Origin: Cardiocondyla obscurior
Lineage: Eukaryota; Arthropoda; Insecta; Hymenoptera; Formicidae
Length of the DNA: 64,000 nucleotides
Assembly: GCF_019399895.1 (NCBI RefSeq)
Contig: NC_091867.1
Location: 6,151,501-6,215,500, forward strand
Direction: 5' to 3'
Shown: positions 1 to 10,907 of the stretch, piece by piece
How positions within the stretch are numbered: position 1 is the first letter of the stretch
Layout of the letters: each line of letters begins with the position of its first letter
The notes under the pieces: generated by a model
The model's database searches: none
The model's input: only the letters and a program-made list of their open reading frames with translations
Told to the model about the DNA's origin: nothing
Program-made: the position numbers and the translations under genes

Positions 1-57
1 TTTTGAGCTCGTAGCCTAACTAAGTAAAATTTTTTTTTTAATAATTAAATGACGCAG

Positions 58-200
58 CTATTCGGGAAATACCCATCGCGGAACTTGATTGCCTTCTACG
101 CAATAATCCGATACCCGTCGCTTTGCTCTTTCCTGACCGTCCCATTGTTTCCGAAAGTGAGATGCCACACTTCGTTTACGAGCAAGATAAACAATCTGCG
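58..200 (-). CDS. Candidate 3'-terminal coding exon of an unidentified minus-strand gene
   Basis: On the minus strand a pyrimidine-rich acceptor (a run of T then AG, at about 201-210) opens a 143-bp frame that ends in TAG at 58-60. With two bases completing an upstream codon it reads 46 residues, basic and polar at first, with segments such as RKQWDGQERAKRR and a C-terminus VPRWVFPE. The GC content is clearly higher than in the flanking AT-rich DNA, as expected for coding sequence. The upstream exon must end in phase 1. The tiny minus-strand exon at 20296-20339 would be phase-compatible in one reading, but that would need a 20-kb intron containing four plus-strand genes. I do not recognise the family. 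The alternative is an old retroposed fragment or chance. Confidence 0.35.
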
Positions 201-866
201 CTAAAAAAAAGCGCGTATATTTTGTAAATCCTAATTAGCTTTCAGCTTAATTTACGTAATATTAAAATCATGCAAAGAATAAGAAATTAAAAATATTTTC
301 AAAAATACAATTTTTATTTAATTAATATTAAATTTTTTTTATTCTTTTATTTTTTAATAATATAGTCTAAGATATAAATTGAGAAATACGCATTCGCATT
401 CCGCGAAATACCTTTGGCTTCATATTTACACTTCAAGTTCATTGACGATATAAAACGTGGTCAACCTTGTTTGATCAAGGTGTAACCTTCTAGATTTTAT
501 GACTCATTATACATTATTAATGACAGAAAAACGTTACGTTCTTCATTTAGTAAAGATCATCGACCTGCAAATTCAACGATTAGCATTTAAATAATTCTTT
601 GCATATTATATGTTTCTTTTTCTTTGCAGTAACTTTCAAAACACGTTTATCTGATCCAAAATGAGACTTAGTCCATATTCGTTTTCTATTTTCTCATAAA
701 AGTATGTTAATACTTTATCAACTATTAGTAAATAATGCATTTTGTCATTTTATCTCAAATTCTTCAACGTGGAATGCGCAAAGTACTAATAGCGATCGTG
801 CCATTAGATAAAATATTTGGAGATGATAGTGAACTTAATAGAACGAGATAAAAATTTATCTGTTCT
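201..866. other. AT-rich intergenic spacer
   Basis: AT-rich sequence upstream of the first secreted-protein gene. I see no open frame with splice support and no RNA gene. The end nearest 867 carries the core promoter described separately. Confidence 0.6.
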
Positions 867-894
867 TATATAAGAGACTCAAAAAAAGCTCAGT
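867..894 (+). promoter_or_regulatory. TATA box plus TCAGT initiator for the secreted-protein gene at 956
   Basis: TATATAAG lies at 867-874 and an arthropod-type initiator TCAGT at 890-894. Taking the A at 892 as +1 puts the TATA box at about -25, the canonical spacing, and gives a 5'UTR of roughly 64 bases before the ATG at 956. Confidence 0.75.
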
Positions 895-955
895 AAATTT
901 TGTCTTGCTCAAGTGCTTGCTTCTACTGGTAGTTCAAGAAATCTGAATCGAAATC

Positions 956-2586
956 ATGAAGTGCCTTATACTGCTAGTAATACTCGCCGTTGCGCAATAT
1001 CGAGAAGTGACAGGTACAATTTAATATATTTTTTGCATAAAAATATAAATTGTTTAGAGTAACATAAAATAAGTAAAATTTTGCTTTAGTGTTCAAGTAA
1101 TTTAAAGCAACTTGAAATTTATATAACTATTCAAATATTATTCAAATAATAAAAAAGTTATACATTTACTTATTTTTAAATCAATGACATTTTTTAATGT
1201 ATAAATCGTATAAGTAGCATTACAAACACAACGTTAACATAGGATGCATGCAATTCTGATAAATCGCGGATGAAAAGAATGCCGTGAGATAAACAATCAT
1301 TCGCTCATATGAGTAAGATAATTAATTCTTGTGATTTATATGACTAGTGATAAATCGGAATAGCAATGTATCCGCTAATATTCCACGAGATATCGCAAGC
1401 AGGAATATCTTTAATTAATTCTTAAATTTCTTCCTCGCATTGAAAATGCGAATAACCTTTATTAACAAAAGTTTGAAACAAAAAACCAAAAATCATATAT
1501 ATTAATATGACATAATAAGAATCAATAAAGTATGTGCAATTTCGGGATCAAAATTTATACATAATTTCACGTAATAAAAAAGATTATAAATAAAAAATAT
1601 CTATTGTAATGCAGGTGCACCCCAACAAGTTATTAATCGCATGCCATTATACAATGAAATCAATGAACAGCTTGAAGAGCAAGAATTCGGAAATTTGTTC
1701 TCAATTTTACTGAATACAATCAAGTTCGCAAACCCGGACATTAAATTTTCCTTGGACGAAGCAATAAAACATTTTTCTATGAGGCTGGAATTTTTGAAGA
1801 AAGGCTACCAAAATACAATGCATTACTTAGAAAACATTCTCAAGCGTAAGTTTTCAAATTCAACATTAAAATATATAGCATAAAAAAATGTATACGTGTC
1901 TGAATAAATAATAATTTTTGTTTTAATAACGTTTAATTAATTTTTTTTTTTAATTAAAAAGATCTCGTCGCAAATACGAAAGATTACCCGACGTTTGCGA
2001 ACGTCACGTCGGACAATAAACCAGAAGTAAATGCAACAGACAATGCACTGAACGACATTGCAAAATTATTTACAGTAGACAAGTATTCTGATAAGCTACC
2101 GCTGAGCCGTTCACTTAATCCTTTCAATCACTTGTCTATTAAAATACAATCCATTAAATTAATCTATCAACAAGCGATAAGAAACTTCCAAGATGTCGTC
2201 AGCTGTAAGTTTTTATAATGCATAACATAACGCCGCAATAAAAAATGTATTTCAATTTACCGTAGGAGATTTGGCTTATTTTAGATTTAAAAAATATTAC
2301 AAAGCTTAAAGACACAGAAGAAAAATTTAAACCCGTAAGCGTTGCGCCAAACGACGAAGTGGAAACGAGCACAACTAAAACCTCCCCTACATCAGACGGA
2401 TCAGAGGTCAATCAACCAAATAAAAATGACGAAAAAAATTCATCAACAGAGAATACTACAATAGTTAATCAGCTATCTACAATAAGCGAGAATGACGTCA
2501 AAAAAACTGACGAAGAGAAGGATGAAAGTAACAAAGAATCATTGGCATCTTTCGGTGGCATCATCCGACCGTTACCTAATAATTAG
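956..2586 (+). CDS. Secreted protein of unknown function, four exons
   Basis: Exons 956-1013, 1615-1845, 1962-2204 and 2285-2586 join in frame with consensus GT-AG introns (phases 1, 1, 1) to give 277 residues. The N-terminus, MKCLILLVILAVAQ, is a classical signal peptide, and the first intron follows at residue 19. The middle (about 25-160) is predicted to be helical, with Leu/Ile-rich and charged stretches. The C-terminal third is a Thr/Ser/Asn/Asp/Glu/Lys-rich, probably disordered tail with several N-glycosylation sequons (NVT, NAT, NIT, NSS, NTT). The start is fixed by the core promoter 64-89 bp upstream. No Cys remains after the signal peptide, so it is not a disulfide-rich toxin or defensin. 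I do not recognise a family. Being secreted is an inference from the signal peptide. Confidence 0.75.
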
Positions 2587-2613
2587 CTAACTAATTCGTG
2601 GTTCATCTCGTGG

Positions 2614-3038
2614 CTGTCTAGCAAAACTGTCCAGCACTGAGCCAGAAATGTAACACATTATTACTAGCTAATAACGAGCCAGAAAAGCTGGACATTTAAA
2701 TGTTTTTCGCCGCGTACTAGTATACTGTCGTGTTGTGTGTGATCCTACGCAAAACTCGACTGCCGAATTCGCCGGACCCGCGGACCGCCGCGGTAGGGTG
2801 AGCACGTGCGTGTGTTGACATCTGGCCGGCAATTTTTTCTCGCTCTAAGTTCGCAAGGTGGAGGACGCGCGGGTGGAGGAGGGTGAGAACTGATTTGCCC
2901 GGCGAATTCGGCAGTCGAGCGAGCGTTGCGTAAGGTCAGACCAAAACAGTAAACAAGTACGCGGACAGAAACGTTTAGATATCTATTTTGATACATGGGT
3001 CCGCGCTGGACAGTGACTAGACGACCGATACTAGACAG
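2614..3038. mobile_element. Foldback (MITE-like) element with long imperfect terminal inverted repeats
   Basis: The outer ends match as inverted CTGTCTAG (2614-2621 and 3031-3038), followed by inverted ACTGTCCAGC-type blocks. Further in, the arms are clearly complementary over tens of bases, including a perfect 21-bp pair at 2755-2775 and 2899-2919 flanked by near-matching sequence. No transposase is present, so it would be a non-autonomous element. It is GC-rich and CpG-dense in an AT-rich setting. An open minus-strand frame inside it (2745-2996) is a by-product of composition. I could not define a target-site duplication. Confidence 0.7.
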
Positions 3039-3095
3039 ATTTTTTTTTTTTTTTTTTTAAATGATAATTTTATTTGTTAAAGATAGTCACTAAAT

Positions 3096-3101
3096 AATAA
3101 A
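3096..3101 (+). terminator. First clear AATAAA after the 956-2586 gene
   Basis: AATAAA follows the foldback element. No AATAAA occurs between the stop at 2586 and the element, so the gene may use this signal, which would place the element inside its 3'UTR. That is inference; a variant signal before 2614 is possible. Confidence 0.4.
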
Positions 3102-3489
3102 TACTTCCTTATAATTTATGGCTAGTACCAAGCTAGTCTAACACGTAATCTCCTATTAATAAAATTATAATAATTTGTAGTTTTCTAAATAATTATTGTA
3201 ATTTTTTTAATAATTAATGTATTAAATTAAAATAAAATATGTCTAAAATTTAATTGTAATTATTTCCTTCTTCACGAAACGAGTAACTTGAAAAGTTTGT
3301 TGATCGTTGATATTTATTTATTAGAGAATCACATTTCTGCTTTTCGTAGTCGTGTCACCGTGCATCGATTCGCTTGAGGAAAATTACGCAATTTAACGTG
3401 TCCTGCATATTAACAGTGCGTCTAAGGTCGTGCCTGGTTATTGAAAAAGGGTAGAGCAATTGGACGATCGGGTCAGAACGTCTTCAGAC

Positions 3490-5119
3490 ATGACGACGAA
3501 CATTTGTGGCATTCTTTTACTAACGTTCGCGCTGTCGCTCGTGAAAGCAGGTGAGAGAAATATTTTCGAAAATCAAGATATGTGGGCGCAAAAATATAAA
3601 CGGTATTCTATGATAAAAAAAAAGTGTGTAAAAAGTGCGTGTGCCGGCAATCAAAGAAATTCTCATTGAAATTCTCTCTAAAGCTATCAAATGTGTCGAG
3701 ATATAATGTTTCATTACGATATTCGTAAAATTTTTATTATTTCTGTACGATAACTGTCGTTTAGTATTAAATACAAAATTGAATCGGTTGTTCTAGTGTG
3801 TGTTAACATTTGCTTTTGCTAAAATTTTCTTTGCGTGTTTTAATATTAATTATTTCATACATGAAATAAGTGATATATGTATATAAGTATATATTTGTTT
3901 CTTGCGTTACTTTTTGAAATTTTCTGACCGAACAAACATTTTTCATTAAGCAGACGAACGTGAACGATGGAATACGCCGCCTGAACTGACCCCTGAGTCA
4001 GTCAAGATGTTAAACAATAAAGAACCCCAGACACGTTTCTTTCCTTTCATCCCCGTTACAACGACCGTCGGTCTAAACGCAGGGAATAACAATGCGTACT
4101 CCGTCAGCATCGGCGCGAGTCTCGATGGTATTAGCCTTTCAGAAAGCAGTAATTACAATCATCCCACAAAATATGGGATCGATGGGTGCGTATAAAATAT
4201 AATTCAAAATTTAATTACAATAAAAAAAGAACACGCGTCAAAAATTAAATAATTAAAAGTTAAATATTTATTAAATCCCTCCCAAAAGTATAAATTTATA
4301 TTAATCAAAATACAATTATTTAATTTAATTTTTTTTATTAAATTAACAAATTAAAAAAATGTATTTTTTTCAGATCATCTGTTTCCAAATCGTCTGCCGT
4401 TTCCGCGGGATTATCGGGAATTTCCTCCGCAAGCGCGGAAGCTTATAGTCACGGAAACCGTGTGAAAGCCGAAAGCCACTCGGTCAGCTTTGGCCAAGCG
4501 ACTGCAGCTTCTTTTGGAACGATCGAGAACGGACAAGCAATTACCGGCGTTGCATCTTCCGCTGGTACCTCGCTATCCTCCGCATCCGATGGTAATCATA
4601 AACAACTTTCGCAAGCTTCTGCCGTGAATACGCGATACCCTGATTGGTCGACCTGGAGTAATATTGGCCCAAGTAATAAACCCAACGGCGAGTACAATTA
4701 CCGATTATATTTTTAATTAAATGTCACTCAGTTTTTTAATTATTAATAAATTACACAATAGCCAGCTACCCGCGCAAAAATAATAATCGGGAATTAAAAC
4801 TACTATTTTAGATCAACGCTTTAATCAGCCGACGCTGACTATTTCGAAGCCTCACGTTGAAACACGACCAGTATTGGAACTTGACGTGTCCGATAGACGA
4901 GAAGAAAAGCCGACGATTCACATCTACAAATGGAGACCGAACCACAAAACCTCCCGGCCAAGTATTTCAATCGAGAGTAATTTAGACGATACCAGAAATG
5001 GTCGAACTAACGGATGGATGTTCGAAGTCAAAAGAAAAGATTCTAAGCAGAAGTATACTGACAGTGATTTTATCTCCGACATTGCACAAACTGTCGGCGA
5101 GTTGTTTGATATTATATGA
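3490..5119 (+). CDS. Secreted Ser/Ala-rich protein of unknown function, four exons
   Basis: Exons 3490-3550, 3954-4185, 4374-4672 and 4812-5119 give 299 residues in one frame (intron phases 1, 2, 1). The N-terminus MTTNICGILLLTFALSLVKA is a signal peptide. Residues about 50-190 are Ser/Ala/Gly/Asn-rich with short alternating motifs (for example SVSIGASLDG and SLSSASDG), resembling structural or beta-rich secreted proteins. The last exon is charged and Pro/Thr-containing (HIYKWRPNHKT). Two details are uncertain. The second exon has a tandem AG acceptor (3950 or 3953), adding or removing one Ala. The third exon can end at 4657 or 4672, both in phase 1. AATAAA occurs at 5130-5135 and again at 5406-5411. 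No family recognised. Confidence 0.72.
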
Positions 5120-5135
5120 AGATTATGGCAATAAA

Positions 5136-8100
5136 CAGCCGTGCTTATCAAATAATTATGCAAATTATCCCAGTGGAGTTGTAGATCAAGATTTTAAATT
5201 AAAATATGATCTTGAAATCATTGCGTTTTGAAGTAACCGACAGCTTGAGTGTTTTACAGAATAATTGCGGTCTATCTTATCGACGACTTACACAATTCTA
5301 GCAATAGTATCAGCAAATGGTACGTGAGTAGACAAGTGCCAATTAAATAAGCGCAATTGTATATCAATATTATAATTATAAAAGTTTGGCGTTAGTTAAT
5401 TTTGTAATAAAAGGTGTAATGTCCTTTTTTAATATATTTCGAAAAATAATATGCTAATAATTAAAATAATTTTTTATTTAACTTTTTAACTACTTATAAT
5501 GATAAAGTAGCAACTAACGTAATTTTTTTCAGCGTGAATATTATTAAAACATACTTAAGATAGCAATTAATTATATAGAGACTTAAAAAAATGGGACTTA
5601 TCTTTCCACGAATTCGACTTCTGAGAAATAAACGTGGAGAAGAAATACCTTAATATGCATGCATAGAAAAGATTCTGCGGCAATGAATTAAATAAACGTC
5701 TGTCCCCGTCAATTTAATTCATCCTTCGTCAAAACTAGCTATTATCTATAAAATCACGTAATATCGAGAAACGTGAGACAGATCAAAGCCAAGGTGAAAG
5801 TAACGTCGAAATGATGGCATTTGTAAAGTCTGAAATGCTCAGCGATGCTATTCAAGGTCTCCCTGACTCACCGATCGTCTCAGTTTGACTCACAAAAAGC
5901 CACGGCGAAAATAATCATCCTGAAACCGGTCGGTCGCATTATCCGCCAGAGACTCGATTATTTATAGTCGACAATTAACGAAAAGGGAACCAGTACTCGT
6001 CTTCAGGGCGCGAGCTTAGGGTTACCGCGTCAACAAAATTTATTTATAACATTTATTATATACAACGACCGGTTAATAATGTTACGGTATATCGACGTAA
6101 TAATAAAGATCGCGTAATGATTGATAACATTCTTTTTTTTTTAATCAGGGGAATTCATATATAGTTATCAATAAATGACCGAATCGAATTATTACTCTGC
6201 TAATAGTTAAGAAAATCCCCGTGGCACTACATCGCATAATTAATTTTTTTCAGCTCTAATTGATATAATTGTGAACTTAGTTTCACATTATCATTTAATT
6301 GCTCTAATATTCAGAACATTTATCTCACTTTGAAATATTAATATCTATATCTCTTCGTGAATTAATTAATTAATATACGTATGCTTGGTGTTCTATATTA
6401 CACAAGGTTGTTAGAAATTAAATTTAATTTAATTGAGCCAAATGAGAGAACCGATTAGTATTGCGGCAAAAGCGACGACAATCAGACAACAATGAAATCT
6501 TCACGTCTTTTTTTAAACAGGAATTGTAATGTTTGTAAGATTGATAGCAGTTGATGTTGTACACTCTAAAGATAAAAATCAACGTGCATTTCGAGTAATT
6601 GTGAAGACACGTCTACCGTCAAGCGGCTGGCGTTAATTATCTAGCTTCTAGAATTTTTTTACGTCCTCATTAAATCAGGATGCAGTCATCGATAATAATT
6701 CGAATCGCAAGAATAATTTGCGAGTAAGTGCGCTATTTTTTTTAAACGCATTGGTCCACGTTGATATAAATTGCAGCTATAAATTAATAATCGCGACGAC
6801 ACGCGTGGCGTTACTCTTTTTATGCATCTAAGATGTGGAATGCTGCATTATCAGACCGTTACGAAATGCACGATGATGAACGATCCTACTTCGAGTCGGT
6901 GTTTTTCTTCAAAGGGATTCCCACCGCGGTTCTCCAGCATCGGCGCGATTTTACAACCTCTAAATCTGATTTACCTTGATCTTGATCAAGGCTAAGCCGC
7001 GCTCTTCAGTCAACAGGAAGATGATTTGCGTTGTCGACGACTCGTGTAACGCAAATAAACCGTGAACGCGAAATAAATTGTTTCCAGTAACAATACTCAT
7101 GCGTGCAATTAAGAATCATCCCAGAAAATCGAATTTGCAAGCTATTATACGTTCTCGGAAAATTTAATTGTTTTTTTCTGTAAACGAACGTCCCGATGAC
7201 GCAAGTAGAAAGTGTCATTAAGACACATTTCAATTGATCACGCTGCATAATGCGTATAAAGACAGCGTTAAAAATATTAATATTATTTTACAAAAGGGAG
7301 TATTTTTTGCAAGTAAAGCGATACACTTGTCGATCGATGATGAGACGCAAAAATTTTATACACGTAAGCGAAATTGACACGCAATAACGCGATTGCAACG
7401 GATTAAACCGCAGCGAAGCAAACAGGAAACATTAACCAGATAGTTTGCATACGCAACTTGATCGTCATTCTAAGCACCATGCTAAGTACTATAGAATTAA
7501 CACATATTAAATTAAAATGCAATTACATAAAGTAAAAAGAAATATATAAATTTTTTTTTAAATAAGAGATATAAATTGATAGATATAATATTGATTTCAA
7601 CTTGTCGCTAATATATTGTTAATGTTTTAAAGAAATCAAATCAATAGTTTTGAAAAAAATTTTTTATTAATTTTTAACTATTTAACGGACCTCACAGAAT
7701 TGTGTTTAGACGGCTGAGTCTCTTGCGATTAAAGTTTAAACCATGTTAAGTAGTAGAAACGCTGTTTCAACACTAATTACGAATGATATATGTGCCCGAG
7801 TTGGAAAATCCTAGCGAACGTCACTCCGTAATGCATGAGAACTATTTAATTGCATTAATACCTCAATGCCGAAGAATCACTCCACTATTAGTCAAAATAC
7901 ATGACGCATGTTAACTGCGGTTATCCAAGTCTGCACGCATTATACTATACGCGAATACGATGTGCTAATAACGAACAAAAATGCGAGCAATAAAAAATTA
8001 CTAACAGATTAACAATTAATGAGCTAATAAACAAGTAAAAATGCTTATTTATGCCTGTTCCACGCAAAACGCCATTTAGAAAAGTTAGTAATTACCGGTA

Positions 8101-8620
8101 TGTCGGTTCTCAGTAGCCACTTATTAGCATATTTTAGCTTCTCTGACGATCAGATCCTTCTTTACGTTATTTTACTTTTATTCGTTTTCTTAACAGCTTA
8201 AAAAAAATTAGTAATTAATTTTTAACGCTATCTTTCGCGCGTACTAATTTTTTTTAATTTTTGTGGTGGAAATTAATCTAATAATCTGTCAGAAAAGATT
8301 AATTTTATGTCAAATAAAAATCACGATTAACCGCGATAAAAAGCCGCAAAATGATTATTTGCATTTAAAAATTATACAGTATATTAAATTAAATTATCCG
8401 GTTCGTTACTTTCTTGCTTTTTAGATTCGTTCTGCAATGTGCAATCGTTTCAGTCAATTGCATCCTCGTCTCAAAAAGTATTTCAGAGTTCACGTGTACG
8501 CGCCGCGGGGGAGTCCCCCGGAAAATCCAAAAATCAACGTCGTCGTGATACGACTCGCGGAGGAAAACGGTGGAGGTGGCACGTTACGTAATTACATCAG
8601 GATCAAACGCGCGTCGGATA
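5136..8620. other. Intergenic, AT-rich, no supported gene
   Basis: About 3.5 kb of AT-rich spacer. Open frames at 7006-7248 (minus) and 8437-8625 (plus) lack splice context, a signal peptide or recognisable domains, and I treat them as chance. Confidence 0.55.
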
Positions 8621-8626
8621 GATAAC

Positions 8627-8662
8627 TATAAAAGCGTCGAGATTAAAGGATCGGCATGCAGT
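8627..8662 (+). promoter_or_regulatory. TATA box and GCAGT initiator for the Gly-rich gene at 8692
   Basis: TATAAAAG at 8627-8634 is followed by a GCAGT-type initiator centred on 8660, about 33 bp downstream. The ATG lies 30 bp further on. Confidence 0.7.
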
Positions 8663-8691
8663 GCATCCTGGGAGCATCAAATCCCATCATC

Positions 8692-10907
8692 ATGGCTGTT
8701 CGTGCTTTTAGCCTAGTGGTTCTATTCGCGTTTACCACGGTCGTCTTCGGATTACCAACGACATCAGGTATTTATTACGTTACAATACATAGAAATTATT
8801 ACAAAAATATATAATTTAATAATATTCATCGTGGTCGCAGTTAATAAATATTTTAACGCACGTTTCTTTTTCTTTTTTTTTTCGAAAAATTCTATAATTT
8901 TTTAATTTAATTAAATTTATCTATTTTATTTAATAATATTACATGTGTTGCAATTAGTATTATTTGTTCGACAAGCAAGACCGTATTTTGTCTTCGGAAA
9001 TAACAATGATGTCAGAATGCACGCGTGTGCACACAAATCTAATTGCTAATTAAAAATTCTACTCACTCTACATCGATCGACGTAGACTTTCCATTTTTGT
9101 TCGCGTAATAATCAATGATTTTTTTTTTTCTCGCAATTATCAGCACCAGCTAAAAACACGCATGAAGAACATACGTTGTCCACCGAGCTGCTACCGCCGC
9201 CTTTAAACGAGAAGGAGTCGCATGCTACAATTTATGTAATTAATTTGTACGCTGTTAAAAATGGTAGCGACGAGACGGGACAAGATATGTTCCACAACGA
9301 AATCGTGGAGTCAGTACCTGATATACTAGGTGAGCACAAATCATCGAATGCTGTGTAAAACTTTATATCTCAGAGAAATCTTTTAACATAAGTCCTGCTA
9401 ATTATTTGCGTGAAAATAATGAGAACGAGAAAAGGTAAAGCGGACAAAGTGTAACTCCTAGAAAACGCTTGAGCAAAAAATGTGTTTCCTCAGAGCCGCT
9501 GGTCTCCGTTCTCCTGGTGGTCGAAGACGAAGAGAACGAGAGGACGCCGCAGCATCCGCCCGTCGACCTCGACGAATTCGCAGAGGTATTGGAAGATCAG
9601 GGTTTCAAGGTCGACAAGATCGATATTAACAGCAAGGCGAAAGTGCTTAAGATGAAATTGGAAAAAGCGCAGGCGGAGAGTGTAATAGACTCTGCTCTAA
9701 AGGGTAACGAGAAGAAGTATCGTCAAAAGAGGACCATCTGCCTCAAGTGCAAGAAAGGAGGATGGGGAGGAGGTGGAGGTGGATGGGGTGGGTATCCGAG
9801 CGGGGGTGAATATTACCCGGGTGGTGGTGGGGACTGGGGGGGCTATCCGAGCGGTGGTGAGCATTATCCGGGTGGTGGTTATTGTCCTACATGCGGAGGA
9901 GGCGGAGGTTATTATCCTAATGGTGGTGGTGAAGGTAAGTTGTCCTAACTGCGGAGACGTAGGCACGACTAATCGACGCGAATGAGACAATAGAATATCA
10001 AAGTATGCTCTAAAATTATCGTATACTATTTCTTTCTACTAGAAAACCTCTTTAATTTGCATTTTTTCTACATACGACAGCTGTTATCAATTTTTGCATG
10101 CGTCGTGTTGAATAAGGGATAAATTGACAGATAGATCATTAATTGCTCGTGCATTGTGCATGAGAAAAATTATTCGAGAATAATGCTTCAATACTAATGA
10201 ATATTTCAAGACGCTTAATGGAATGATTTAGAGAAAAAAAAAATTGCATGGACGGTGCTTACTCTTTTTCTGACTAATAAAATAATATTAAATAACAAGT
10301 TCTATCTATTAAATATAATTCTACATAAATATATATATATTAATATAATTTATTAATTACCAATATAATTAAGACGTTAACTGATAGTAATAAAATTTTA
10401 TGCTGGCTTAGCTTTTACAGCTAAAATTTACAATGCATAATAAAATAATGCAGAAAATAATAAATTTAAACGAAATATGAAAATTTCTAATTATATATTA
10501 ATACGTGGCTACTGCTCAGCGGGCTTAACAGGGACATGCTTTGTCTAGGGCATCGAACAGCAGTTGTACCAGTTGTAGTTGTACCTATTTCAGGAGGCCA
10601 TCATGGGGGTCATCGCGGTGGCTATCCTCACGGCGGCGGATGCAATCGTTGCGGGTATATTTAATAATTTTAAATTAAATTAATTTTAAATTTATCAATT
10701 TTTATCTGTATTCATAATTTTGTACGTCTTTAGCGGCGGATACGGAGGCGGAGGATACGGAGGTGGGTCATACTCCCAATCCTCTGCGTCGGCCCAGTCC
10801 TCTTCCGGAAGTTGGTAAGTATTTTATCTGACGACGAGATAATTTTGTTACCGATATTTTCATCAATTAAAATGTCATTTTTATTTTTTTTTAGGGGAAA
10901 AAAATGA
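8692..10907 (+). CDS. Secreted Gly-rich proprotein with furin site and CxxC pairs, six exons
   Basis: Exons 8692-8767, 9144-9329, 9494-9934, 10594-10654, 10734-10814 and 10895-10907 join to 285 residues. Residues 1-20 form a signal peptide (MAVRAFSLVVLFAFTTVVFG). Residues about 26-163 form an acidic pro-region containing a hydrophobic strand (PLVSVLLVVEDEE) and an amphipathic helix. RQKR at about 164-167 fits a furin cleavage site. The predicted mature part (about 118 residues) is Gly/Tyr/Trp/His-rich with repeated GGYPSGGE-type units and three CxxC pairs (CLKC, CPTC, CNRC), ending in a Ser/Gln/Ala segment. The last exon codes for only a few residues (GKK) and the stop. AATAAA is at 11024-11029. 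Plausible roles are a cuticle, silk or eggshell matrix component, or an antimicrobial Gly-rich peptide. Nothing in the sequence decides between these. Confidence 0.78.

Noticed and set aside
2745..2996. Minus-strand open frame of 83 codons
   Set aside because: Lies entirely inside the GC-rich foldback element and reads low-complexity Pro/Arg; the inverted repeat explains it.
4673..4716. Stop at 4714 as the end of the 3490 gene
   Set aside because: The frame can end there by reading through, but a phase-1 donor just upstream joins cleanly to a coding exon at 4812-5119, which is a better explanation.
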